Below are positions 47,500 to 58,125 of a DNA stretch of 64,000 nucleotides, in pieces; position 1 is the first letter of the stretch; each line of letters starts with the position of its first letter. Origin of the DNA: Saposhnikovia divaricata (taxonomy: Eukaryota > Streptophyta > Magnoliopsida > Apiales > Apiaceae). A program made the position numbers and the translations under genes. Location of the stretch: contig CM071600.1 in NCBI GenBank assembly GCA_036435485.1, forward strand, positions 116,676,046-116,740,045, written 5' to 3'. A model generated the notes under the pieces. It worked only from the letters and a program-made list of their open reading frames with translations. It was not told the DNA's origin and did not search any database.

Positions 47500-48009
47500 T
47501 GTTAGAAATGATTGATGAAAACAGTGTTTAGGAGCTACAGCGACAAATCAGAGTTTAGGTGGAAGCAGTCAGAGTTTAGTTAAACACTGACTACAGAAGC
47601 TGGACAGAGTTTAGTAAAGTCTGTCTGGAAGCAGCGCGTACGAAGTCAACAGAAGATATTAGAGATCAATTGAAGATTGATATGGAAGCGAGATCTTTGG
47701 AGACTGGATAGCTATCAAAGAGATTGAGTTGACTTAGGAGACGTGTGACAATCTGTAATTGATATCATTGTATAGCTGATTATTAGGAATATCAATTAGA
47801 GATTGTATCGAAGCTGTATGTTTTATAAATACAGTTAGGTTAACCCTAGAAGGGTGTGTATCGAATTATCTTTATTGTAACCTAGCAGCTCTTTGTGATA
47901 GTTTACATCACGAAGAGGGTTTTTAATACCAGAAGATTTAAAGTGCATAATCATCTTAATTTTTATTCTCTCATCTAATATTGATTATTAGTGTGTATTC
48001 GGCCTAACA
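47500..48009 (+). repeat. 3' LTR of element A (complete, 510 bp)
   Basis: It starts TGTTAGAAATG and ends GGCCTAACA. The first 140 bp hold CAGAGTTTA or close variants about six times (47525-47625), followed by the TATA box at 47824-47831. The rest matches positions 1-373. Confidence 0.96.
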
Positions 48010-48267
48010 TATACATATAACTAATATTTTAAATTTGAATAATAATTATAATGCTCAAATAAAGTAATTTTTTATATAAATAACATGAAGTAAATTTATA
48101 ATATATATATATATATATATATAATTGTAATTAATGATTATTAAGACGTCATTAAGATGCTACTTAATGTAAGAAAAAATTAAATCAAAAAATCAAAAAT
48201 GTGAAAATTTAAGAAAAATATTTTAAACGTTTTTGGTGCATTTCCAATCTCCTGGCATTATAATATA
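48010..48267 (-). mobile_element. Remnant of an older Helitron-like copy
   Basis: From about 48124 this resembles 50577-50724 (shared TGGCATTATAATATA and an A-rich stretch before it). That is the 5'-terminal part of the Helitron candidate next to it. Element A lies directly to its left. It includes a TA microsatellite at 48100-48123. Confidence 0.4.
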
Positions 48268-48280
48268 CTAGGCAATTTAT

Positions 48281-48295
48281 CCGCGCTTCGCGCGG
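48281..48295 (-). other. GC hairpin of the Helitron 3' end
   Basis: CCGCGC and GCGCGG pair around three bases, the terminator-type hairpin that precedes CTRR at Helitron 3' ends. It stands out in AT-rich DNA. Confidence 0.7.
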
Positions 48296-49061
48296 TTTAT
48301 AAATTTTTATTTTAAATTTTAAAAATAGATTTTTAATTTTATTATTTTTAAAAATTGACTTATTTTTTAAGAATTTCCTAAAATAAAAAGATCTAAAACA
48401 CTATACATAAATAATTAGTTTAAAAAAGTGCTTTAATTACATATCTAAAATTTTGATTATCTTAAAAATATTGATAACATAAAAAGTACAAATTACAATA
48501 GGAACGTAATCTTTACGATAAAATATTATATATTACTTAATAACGTTTTTTAAAGCCGACACCCATTTTAAACATACATGTTCAATAATAGTGTAAAAAT
48601 TATGTAATTAAAATATTAATGTATGTCAACACAATATAATGAAATAATGGGTGTATAACTTTTAATCGATTTAATCTGCCGATAGAAATGGTTAAGTTTA
48701 TTTAATTTAATCAGTTTATCATAATTCATGTGTAATTTATTCATGTGCAAAGGTACAAATCTGTTTGTATTATTCGTATACAAATTTCGAATGTTATGCG
48801 AAGGTTTATATATTTCTATAATTTATTACGATTTTCACAATCACTGATAATAAAGATTAGATTGTTTGAGAAATTAAGATCGTCTATGCTACAGTCGTCT
48901 AAAAAGAAATTGCAGTGAATGAGCGATCTTGAATAGGGAATAAAAAAGGACTTAATGTATACAATTCTTGGTCGTTTTAAAAACTGATCGGTTTTTAAGA
49001 ATTTCGTAAATAAATTGATTTAAAACAATTCACATGAATTATTAGTTGAAAAAAGACAGGT

Positions 49062-49773
49062 GAGTGCCCTAAATACCCAAATTTTTACTTTCTCTCACCA
49101 AAATGCCCAGATTCTGGAAGTACCGCCCAAAATGCCCACCACATACGCCACTGGCATGGGCGTATGTGGTCTCACGCCAACACCAACGACGTCACTGGTA
49201 GATACGCCAACACCAACGACATCACTGGTCCACACATGCCTCTTCCATCAACGTATTTGGTACCGCATAGGCGATTCCGGCGTGTTTTTTCTTTCTATTC
49301 ATTCATCCAAACCACAAGCTTTCCCATTACATTATATATACCAATAGAATCGTAATCCGCTTATCTACACATCCATACCAAGTTTATCACGTTTTAATCG
49401 CCCGATTTGAAATCCCCAATTCGACAATATTTTTCCGATTCGAATTTTCGTTGAGCTTGTTCGTGCCCCTGCGGGGCCGGAAGAGATAAATGGATATGGG
49501 CATCAGGATGGAGACGTGTTGCTTGTGTTGTGGTGATGATTTGGAGGGTGGTAGACGATGAAAGGTTGGTACACTAAGAAATAGGCATTTTCCGTCGAAG
49601 TCGCCGGCAAATCACCGCTCTCAATTTCTGGTGAATTGCTGGGTTTCTGGCGATAAACAGTGCCTCCGGATACGCCACACCGAACGGCGTATCCCGTGGG
49701 TATTTTGGTCGGTATTTTGAAATGTGGGTATTTTGGTAAGTGGGTACCAAAATAGTGGGTATTTAGGGCATTC
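49062..49773. mobile_element. Small terminal-inverted-repeat element (possibly Mutator-like)
   Basis: The ends read GAGTGCCCTAAATACCCA and, inverted, GAATGCCCTAAATACCCA, with further weaker pairing inside (ACCAAAATGCCCA and ACCAAAATACCCA). Comparison with the other copy of the surrounding duplication shows an insertion here. The flanks TTGAAAAAAG and TTTAAAAAAA look like a decayed 9-10 bp duplication, a Mutator-type length. The middle is GC-richer than its surroundings and has a 12-bp inverted repeat (49138-49149 and 49159-49170) and two 30-bp tandem units (49174-49233). No transposase. Open frames of 95 and 63 codons are not recognisable. Confidence 0.55.
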
Positions 49774-50740
49774 TTTAAAAAAAAACTCTCATTATATATC
49801 TAAAGTTTTGATAATTTTAAAAAATCATAAACATAAAAAATAGTAATTACAATACGAACGCAATCTTTACTATCAAAGGTTATAAATATTAAATTTAAAT
49901 CAATAACGTTTTTTAAAGTCGAGACCCCTTTCAAAACATACATGTTTAATAATAGTGTAAAAAAATTATTTAATTAGAATATTAATTTGTGTCGAGACAA
50001 TTTAATAAAACGAAGGGTATATAACTTTTTTATTGATTTAATTACCGATAAAAATAGTTGGATTTATTCAATTTAACCGGCTTGGTCATAATCCATGTGC
50101 AATTTAATCATGTGTGGAGGTAAAAATTAATATGTATTATTTGTATACAAATTTCAAATGTTAAGCGAAGATCTATATACTTTTATAATTTTTTACGATT
50201 TCCACATTAATAATAAAGATTGTTTAAGAACTTAAGGTCGTCTTGCTATAGTCGCCCGAAAAGAAATTGCAGAGAATCAGTGATCTTGAATATGGAATAA
50301 AAAGGAAAAAATGTAAAAAAAATTAAGTCGTCATTTTACCTTAAAATAAATAAATAAATATATATATATATATAATTATATATTGAAATAAGAGAAAAAT
50401 GTTCCTATGGTTAACTATAGGTAATTACCTATAGTTATATGCATTTTTAATAATTATGCATTTTTAGGTAATTACCTATAATAATTATAGTACACAAATA
50501 ATGTTTACTAATTTTTTTGCAAAGTTTGCTAATTTTTAAATAAATTAAATAAAATAAAATTAATATCTATTTAATAGGTGTAATTAATGATTAATTAATA
50601 TATCATCAAGAGCTATTTAATGCAAACAAAAAAAAATTAATAAAAAATCAAAACTACGAAAATTCAAGAAAACTATCTTAAACAAATCTGGTAACTTTTC
50701 GATCTACTGGCATTATAATATATATAGATATAGATATAGA

Positions 50741-51291
50741 TTTAAAAACAATGGAATATAAAGAGATTGATTTCTCTTTTAAAAATGAGAAATGTTTCTT
50801 TAAACAAGAAAAATGAGAATTGTTTAAATGAACAAAAATTGTACAAAATATACCAAACTTATCATTTCATTATTCACGTCTTTTTTAAGATAATGATACT
50901 AAAAGTAATTATATTATACAATCATTATCATCCTCATTACTTTAAAAATTTAAGTCATTTATGTAGAATAAAAAAATTAAAACAGTAAAAATACATTTGA
51001 TACATAGAGAACTAAAAAAAAGTGCTTTAATAATTGAAAATTAAAAATTTATGACTTGCAAAAGCCACACACCCTTCATTATTATCTGAACTTAAAAAGA
51101 ATTATGCGATTATATTTAATTATCTCCAATGTCTCAAAATTATCTCCAACGTCTCAATTTTGTAATTATATTAAGGACGAAGATGTTCATACAAAATGCA
51201 AGCAAATGTTATGTCTTTCTTTTACTGAGGGGACATTACAATTCCAGATCCATTACTTAAAATAAAAAAACCAAACCAAACATACCCCACT
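50741..51291. other. AT-rich intergenic stretch
   Basis: No gene, repeat array or promoter signal that I can support. Short open frames (73 and 69 codons) look like chance. Confidence 0.6.
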
Positions 51292-51325
51292 TAAACATCC
51301 TATCTTAAAATAAACATCCTATCTT
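51292..51325. repeat. Left part of 19-bp minisatellite and LINE target duplication
   Basis: TAAACATCCTATCTT occurs at 51292-51306 and 51311-51325, 19 bp apart. The 17-bp AATAAACATCCTATCTT at 51309-51325 is found again at 63377-63393, on the other side of the LINE. Confidence 0.85.
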
Positions 51326-51342
51326 TTTTTTTTTTTTTTTTT
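51324..51342 (-). other. LINE poly(A) tail
   Basis: Nineteen T on the plus strand, about 22 bp after the ORF2 stop. It marks the 3' end of the LINE. Confidence 0.9.
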
Positions 51343-51364
51343 GAAATAAACGTACTTGCATATA

Positions 51365-54300
51365 TTAAACTTTCTCAGAATCAATGTTACAAACGATAAA
51401 CTCAGGAGCAGTAGTTAACCACTCTTGAGAGCCTGACATAGAATATGTAGCTTTTGCTAACAAGTGCGCTACCATATTCGCAGACCTAGGACAAAACACA
51501 ATTAACACTTCGTCGAAGTGTTTAAGAATCTCCTTACAATCGTCAATGATTGTATCAAAGTAAGAACGCCCATTCTCTCCATTAACAGCCCTTACCACAG
51601 CTTTCGCATCACACTCAAATATACACTTATTCCTCCGCCATTCCTTTATCCATGACATAGCTTCACGAAGCCCTATTGCTTCGGCTTCCCTAGGCTGCAC
51701 TCGCCCCTGAATAACCTTACTATAAGCTCGAAGAAACCTCCCCTGATCATCCCGAATCACACAACCCATCCCCATGTGCCCAGTTCTGAGAAGACACGCC
51801 GCATCTACATTAATTTTTATCCAACCATCCGGGGGCTTACACCACTTCTTACTGACCATATTCTGCTGGCTAATCTGCTTGGCCAAATCCTCCTTAGCTC
51901 TCTTCCATTCTACCAACATACTAGCAGCCCTAGACTGAATTCCAAACACTGAATTACTCACTCGATTCCAAACCCAATTGTTTCTTCTATGCCACAAATT
52001 CCAACACACCAGTCCCACCATCCCATTCTGCTCGCTGCTACCACTATGAAAAACTCGTTTTAACAAGGACATAACAGAATCATTATGCGACACTTGGATT
52101 ACACCTGCCAGGCCTACGCATCTCCAAACCTCAACAGCAAAACAGCACTCGAACAAGACATGCATATCATCTTCCACAAAGGTCTGGCACCATGAACATA
52201 AAGAACTGATATTTATTGATTTACTTACCAAGGCAGCAGCAGTAGGAAGAACTCTACGACACGCTCTCCAAAGAAGGTTAATAACCTTACCAGGAAGATT
52301 TAACCCCCATAACTGTTTCCAAAAAATTCTGTTAGGACATTCCATCTCCCCTCGTAAACGCCTATAACAACTTTTTACTGAAAATTCTCCCTTATCATCA
52401 TCAATCCAACACCACGAATCCTCCTTACTCGTCCTTGGAATTGGAATCTGTTTTATTAATGCACAGTCACGTTCATTACAAATGTCTTGCAGAACTTCAT
52501 CATCCCATTCTCTTTGATTTTCCGCGAACAAGTTTTCAACCTTAGCATCTTTTAATTCCTCAGGCATATCAGTCGTCAGGAAGCCATTCACTGAACACGG
52601 CAGCCAAGGCACCTGCCAGATTTTCGTAGACTTACCATCTCCAATACGACGCCTACACCCCTGTTTAAGCACTTCTTGAGTTTCCATCAGGCTCCTCCAC
52701 ACATAGCTAGGGTTTGTCCCAATCTTAGCCTCCAAAAATGTGGTCTTAGGGAAGTAACGGGCACGCAAAAGACTTGTCACCAACGGGTTTGTATTATTCA
52801 CGATACGCCAGGCCTGTTTAGCTAACATTGCAATATTAAACTCCCCAAGTCTTTTAAAACCCAGTCCCCCATCCTCCTTTACCGAGCATAACCTTTCCCA
52901 CGATAACCATTTAATTCCCTTCCCTGAATCACCACTCCCCCACCAGAAGGCATTCATCTTCCTCTCAATTGTATTACACACCTCCATCGGGATCAACAAC
53001 ATACTCATCCAAAAGTTTGGTACTACCTGGGCTGCCGTTTTTAATAGTGTCACCTTTCCTGCCTTAGACAAAGTCTGATTTTGCCACCCTTGTAACTTCT
53101 GATCAACCTTCTCGGATAGGAAAGAAAAAGTTGCAACCTTTCTTCTCCCTACAAACATCGGCATACCCAAATATTTCCCCGGATTTTGCATAGAAGTTAC
53201 TCCCAATTGCTCACAAACTTCTTTCTTATTATCCTCAGTAGTATTTGATGAAAAGGTAATTGATGACTTTCCAAAATTAATCATTTGCCCCGATATCCTC
53301 GCATATCTATCCAGAATTCGTTTCATAACATTAGCCTCTGACTTGTTTGCTCGGAAGAAAAAATAACAATCATCCGCAAACAGTAAATGAGAGATAGATG
53401 GAGCACCCCGAGCAATAGAGCAGCCATGTAACAATCCCATCTCTTCATTTCGTCTAATTATAGAACTTAGACCCTCCGCACACATAATATAAATGTAAGG
53501 AGATATAGGATCCCCTTGCCGAATACCTCGATGCGGTAAGACATCTCCAAAAACAGTATTGTTACGAACGAAACTATATGAAACTGAGGTAATAAGCTTC
53601 ATAATTCTTGTAATCCACATCTCTGAAAAGCCAAACTTACACATCATATTTCGAACAAAATCCCACTCCAATCTGTCATAGGCCTTCGAAACATCTATTT
53701 TAAAACCAGTTATGCCATTCTTTCCTTGATTTAGCCTCCTCATGTGATGATTAACCTCAAATGCTATTAACGCATTATCAACAAGCATACGCCCCTCAAT
53801 GAAAGCACTCTGTTTGTCAGAAATCAGATTATTTAAGCAAGGCTTTAATCTATTCGCAAGAACTTTTGACAAAATACGAATAAGCACATTACATAATGAG
53901 ATAGGCCGCAGGTCAGTCATAGCTTCTGGATTCTTTACTTTCGGGATTAGGCATACCAGAGTCTTGTTTATGTCACTCGGAAGTTCCCCTGTGCTCATAT
54001 AACTTTGACAAAACCTTATCACATCTCCCCCTACAATGCCCCAATAAGTTTGAAAGAAGGCTGGATTTAGACCATCTAAACCCGGAGATTTCTCTGCATA
54101 CATAGAGAACACTGCGTTCTTAACTTCCTCAGATGAAACTTCAGCAACTAACCATTGATTTTCCTCCTCAGACACTGCATTAACACTCTCTCTGACTGAT
54201 AAACTACCATTCGAACATGATGACTTGAATAGGTGAGAGAAATAATTAGTAATCACACCTTGAATATCCTCATCATTCTCCATCCACACTCCATCTTCAT

Positions 54301-54935
54301 TTTTTATTCGCTGAAACACATTTTTCTGCCGTCGAGCTGTAGCAAATCTGTGAAAAAACCTAGTGTTCTGGTCACCATTTTGTAACCAAAAGGTTTTGGC
54401 CCGTTGTTTCCAGTACACCTCTCTCTTCTCCAATAAATTAAGAAATTCCCACCTAACAGCGTTATAAGTCTGAATTCCAGTTACATCTCTTCGAGCTCTA
54501 AATTTCCGAAGCTTTAATCGACATTCCAGTAATTTTCGTTTGAACTCCTGGCTTTGGCCCCCTCCCCATTCCTCAAGCATAAGACAACAAAAATTGATTT
54601 TCTCCACAAGATTCATCCCTTCAGTTTGTTCCCAGCTATTTTTTACCAGATTAAAGCAATCCTGTTCCTTCACCCAAACATTCTCAAATTTGAATCTTTT
54701 ACCCCTAGGCATATACACTTTATTATTCAAATGTAGATACAAGGGCAAGTGGCCTGAAGTGGCAACCTCAAGAACTCTAACTTCAGCAAGAGGAAACATA
54801 TTTCTCCATCCCACCGTTGCAAAACCCCGATCTAGACGTTCCTGCACCCAATTAGGACCTCCCCGTGATTTTTCCCATGTATATTTTTCCCCAACAAAAC
54901 CCAAATCCATCAGATCACAATCCCTTATAGTGTCC
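51365..54935 (-). CDS. LINE ORF2, main part: endonuclease end, reverse transcriptase, zinc region, RNase H
   Basis: From the F insertion site the frame is open for about 1190 codons to 51365. It begins with the last endonuclease segment (MDLGFVGEKYTWEK, then RLDRGFA). Reverse transcriptase covers about residues 240-560 of the open part: LVCLIPKVKNPEAMTDLRPI, FKIDVSKAYDRLEW, GIRQGDPISPYIY and catalytic FADD at about residue 511 (near 53375). The zf-RVT region (FWKQLWGLNLPGKV, CSWCQTFVEDDMHVLFEC) lies at about 905-990. A C-terminal RNase H follows with catalytic-type D in INVDAACLL, E in PREAEAIGLREAM and D in FECDAKAVV. This layout is standard for plant L1. All motifs are intact; only the N-terminal part is separated. 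Confidence 0.95.
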
Positions 54936-56598
54936 TGATAGAATATATTTTTATATATATTTTAGATGATTTTATTCTCATATTTATTGTGTTTTGCATT
55001 GATTTGGATTTTTATTTAATAGATTTGATTGTTTTATTGTAGGAAATAAAGAATTCATAACTTGGAAGGATTTGGAGCAAAAAGAGCAAATTTGGAGATA
55101 AAATAGACGAAATTTCGGAATTATTGGACTAAATGGGTTGTTACACTGTTTTGGCCATATCTGGAGTTCTAGAAGTCCGTTTTCAGCGATCTTACTGCCC
55201 ACGCGAAGTTTGGGAGATTTTCTACAACATGGAACAGGTTTTACAAGAGCAAGTTGCGCGTGGTGGGCGGAGACAGCGCGACAAACAGACTGCTTGGCGC
55301 AGGTTGCGCGAGTAAAATCCTGAAAATTACTGTTTTGACCATATCTTGAGTTCTACAAGTCCGTTTTGGACGATCTTACAGCTCACGCGAAGACAACGGA
55401 ATTATCTACAATTCAAAAGTGGTCCAATATCAGTATTCCAACGGGATCAACCCAGAAACAGGCCAAAAAATCCAGCAGCTTCCAGAAATTCGATTTGAAG
55501 TCGGAAACTTCCATAAATCCAATCCTAATCAACATGGAAACACTAGGGGCGCTAGGAACATTCTAGAGGGCTGTGTTAAGCGTGGAAACTTGCAATTCTT
55601 ACTTCTATTCAAGCTTGGAAACTTGCCATCTCCTAATCCAACTCTATTTGTGGCAACTTCCTTGGAATGCAATTCTATTATGGAAAGGACTTGGAGGCTA
55701 ATACATCTAGTAGCTATATAAACACATCTTGGGACACATTATTGAGGATGTAATATTAGATCAGATAATATAGTTTAGAGTAGATTATTATTATTAGTTG
55801 GAGATGTAGAGAAACACCATGACTCTTCTTTTGGGTGACAACATTGAAGTTTGAAGGTTTTGTTCTCTTAATCTTTTCTTTGTTCTTATTAGTTTAATTA
55901 TGTTTTCTTGTTTTACTAGTTGTTTTACTTATTTAATTATTAGCGAGTAGTTATTTCTAGGGCTTAAAGGGAAGCCATGTTTGCACTAATATTGGCATGA
56001 TTTCCATAGTGGTTTGATTGGTTATGGTTAATTCTGATTGATATGTTTTAATCATTAATTTGTGTAATCGGCCGATATCATGGATTAATTATATGCAAAT
56101 AGGGGTATGGATCGAGAGATTTACTTACTAGAGGCACACATACGATTAGCAGAATTGAATTTGAGTGCGGAAGCATCATTGGATTTCTGAGAGCGTTAAT
56201 GCTTGGAAAAGATTAACTTGACTCTAATTACCTGATTGATTGAATTACTAAAAGTGGTTAATTGTGTTGAATGTTTCGAGAGTGTTAATGCTTGAAAGAG
56301 ATTAACATACTCTAGTTATAGGATCACATTGATTGCTTTAGCTTAAGAGCCAATTGTGTAAGCATGGTGGACCTGATTGCCCTAGGTTTTAAATAATTTG
56401 TTTATCATCTATTTAATTAGTGTTAATCTTGTTTAATTAGTTAATTAATATTCTCCGATATTCGTCTGACCCTTGAAACAATTAACGATAACTGAAAAGG
56501 AATTAGTAGAACCTGTCTCCTTGTGGATTCGACCCGCTTGCCATCTGTACTAGCAATAGACACCGTGCACTTGCGGTTAGGTATAATTTGACACATAA
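54936..56598 (+). repeat. 5' LTR of element F
   Basis: 1663 bp. Two related phrases with AGTTCTAGAAGTCCGTTTT and AGTTCTACAAGTCCGTTTT (about 55161 and 55348) form an internal repeat. Small open frames (60-100 codons) occur in both LTRs and are not convincing genes. Confidence 0.95.
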
Positions 56599-56604
56599 AG
56601 TTTT

Positions 56605-56622
56605 TGGCGCCGCTGCCGGGGA
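56605..56622 (+). other. Primer binding site of element F (tRNA-Asp type)
   Basis: TGGCGCCGCTGCCGGGGA, identical to the site of element B, six bases after the LTR. Confidence 0.88.
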
Positions 56623-56751
56623 GACAGCGAGTTTCTGTTAATTTTAATTTAGTTGTTTAGATTGTTTCCATTGTCTCGTTGGAACCTTTGTTCCAATTGA
56701 GGCAGATTTTACTGCGTTTTCTTGGCTTTGTTGAGTGTCTACAGGTTTGCA

Positions 56752-58125
56752 ATGGGTGAAGTTGATACTTTTGCACTCTTATCTTCCCTAGTAGAGGCAC
56801 ATACTCGAGAGATTGCCATGTCGAAGACTACAGAGCCCACTATGCGTCCAATGAGTATCAATGAGATGTCACAAGTGGCCCCTAAAACTTACAACTTCTG
56901 TCAAATTTGCGGTGTGCAGGGTCACTTTGGTTTTGAATGCTCTTACAATGTCTATAATTCTCAGAGTGCTCAGTGGGGACAAATGAATTCTTTTGAAGAA
57001 GGATATGGGTACAATCAATATTCAAACACTTTTGATCAAGAATGCGTGAATCAACCAGATTTCTACTACCAGGACAATGGTGTTCAAAATTTCTCATATC
57101 ATAATCAACAACAGTTTGAGCAACAATATTATCAGTCATATGAGCAGCCGCCACATCAAGAATATCAATATCCTCCTCTACAAGAAGATCTACATGTTTC
57201 TCAACCCAGCGTAGATGTGCAAGCTGATCAGACAAATGAGATGTGGGATATCTTGAGTAAACTGCTAAAACGTTATGAAGAATTAGAAACTCAAAGTTTG
57301 GCGATTGAATCTCAAATTGCACAGTTGGCTAACTCTTCTACTATAGGGCATCTCGACTATTTACCATCATCATCTATCCAATCCGAAGAGGACCTGACTG
57401 CTATTAATCTCACAAGCGATCAGGAATATGATAGTTTCTCCATGTATGTTGATGATGAGGCCATTGATAAAGAGAAGGAGCATGCCACCGATGATGAGAT
57501 CAATGATGTTGCTGCTACCGAGAACAATGTGACTGATGATGAGGCTACAAAGGAAAGCAATACAGAGATGGTTGTTGTTTCTCTTCCGCAATCTGTGCCT
57601 AAGCTACCATGTATTGATAAATTTGCTCTCGATCTAGCCTCTGCTTACAAGGCTTCTTTGCTCAAGAACACTTATTTCAAGGTTGATGTGATAACAAATA
57701 TTGTCCAAGATGATATTTCTCAAATTCTGGTTGAGGATCCATACAAAGTGGCTCCTACGTTTCAAGCTCGAGAAGAGGGAGAAGATGGAAGTGTCTTATT
57801 AGCCAATGATGTGATAAGCCAAGATGTCCGAATGGCTCCAGTGAAAGTGAGGAGTGAAGAAAAGCCACCACCAGAACCTCCACCTTATGTCCAGGGAGTT
57901 CAATATTTTCATGGTGTCGAATTTTATCGCTGTTTTATCACAAAGTTTTCCAAAATTGCACAAGCATTCTCTCTATTGCTTATTAATGACATATTTTATT
58001 TTACTGATGCTTGTTTAGAGACTTTCTTCAGGATAAAGACAACCACTAACACTCTTGATACTTTTTATGGTGACGAGTTTATGATCGAGAAATTGGATAT
58101 TCCGTTTCCATCGGAGTATTTTTGA
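56752..58125 (+). CDS. Gag-derived fusion protein of element F (457 aa)
   Basis: The first ATG in context is at 56752 (MGEVDTFALLSSLVEAHTRE). The usual Gag core is missing. A zinc knuckle (CQICGVQGHFGFEC) lies at about residues 50-63, followed by a Tyr/Gln-rich segment and a helix resembling the Athila Gag/protease linker (LETQSLAIESQIAQLANSS). Then comes a long acidic stretch (TDDEINDVAATENNVTDDE). Near the end, VEFYRCFITKFSKIAQAFSLL matches the connection region of Athila reverse transcriptase (in B: FYRRFIKDFSKISKPL). So protease and most of reverse transcriptase have been deleted and the ends fused in frame. It may still bind RNA; it has no enzyme. The frame is fully open, which may mean selection or youth. 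Confidence 0.82.
   Translation: MGEVDTFALLSSLVEAHTREIAMSKTTEPTMRPMSINEMSQVAPKTYNFCQICGVQGHFGFECSYNVYNSQSAQWGQMNSFEEGYGYNQYSNTFDQECVNQPDFYYQDNGVQNFSYHNQQQFEQQYYQSYEQPPHQEYQYPPLQEDLHVSQPSVDVQADQTNEMWDILSKLLKRYEELETQSLAIESQIAQLANSSTIGHLDYLPSSSIQSEEDLTAINLTSDQEYDSFSMYVDDEAIDKEKEHATDDEINDVAATENNVTDDEATKESNTEMVVVSLPQSVPKLPCIDKFALDLASAYKASLLKNTYFKVDVITNIVQDDISQILVEDPYKVAPTFQAREEGEDGSVLLANDVISQDVRMAPVKVRSEEKPPPEPPPYVQGVQYFHGVEFYRCFITKFSKIAQAFSLLLINDIFYFTDACLETFFRIKTTTNTLDTFYGDEFMIEKLDIPFPSEYF

Larger units (their letters stand above)
1..48009 (+). mobile_element. Element A: Ty1/copia retrotransposon, SIRE/Maximus-like, host of three nested insertions
   Basis: The order is 5' LTR (truncated by the window start), methionine-type primer site, gag, protease, integrase, reverse transcriptase, RNase H, a long third ORF, polypurine tract and 3' LTR. 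Integrase before reverse transcriptase defines copia; a third ORF of about 1.2 thousand codons after RNase H is the hallmark of the SIRE/Maximus group. Elements B (2901-15733), D (16408-30019) and E (37714-47436) interrupt it, each flanked by a 5-bp duplication. Position 1 aligns with 47640 of the 3' LTR, so about 140 bp of the element lie outside the window. The LTR parts that can be compared differ by three substitutions and one 3-bp indel in about 370 bp. The left target duplication is not visible. Confidence 0.95.
48268..50740 (-). mobile_element. Candidate non-autonomous Helitron
   Basis: On the minus strand the 3' end has the Helitron form: hairpin CCGCGCGAAGCGCGG (48281-48295), nine bases, then CTAG (48268-48271) followed by T. 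A fitting 5' end, A followed by TC, lies at 50740 within a TCTATA repeat; other starts in that repeat are possible. There is no replicase-helicase gene. Inside, about 48340-48955 is repeated as 48970-50315, the second copy being split by a terminal-inverted-repeat element at 49062-49773. AT-rich, with no convincing host exon. Confidence 0.55.

Noticed and set aside
49060..49347. 95-codon frame as a host gene exon
   Set aside because: It starts within the inverted repeat of a transposon and the protein is not recognisable.
55133..55721. Open frames of 60-100 codons in both LTRs of F
   Set aside because: They overlap one another in different frames, lie in the LTR and match nothing; judged to be chance.
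56882..57322. 146-codon frame on the minus strand inside the F fusion gene
   Set aside because: It is the complement of the Tyr/Gln-rich coding stretch, whose plus-strand frame has a zinc knuckle and a known context.
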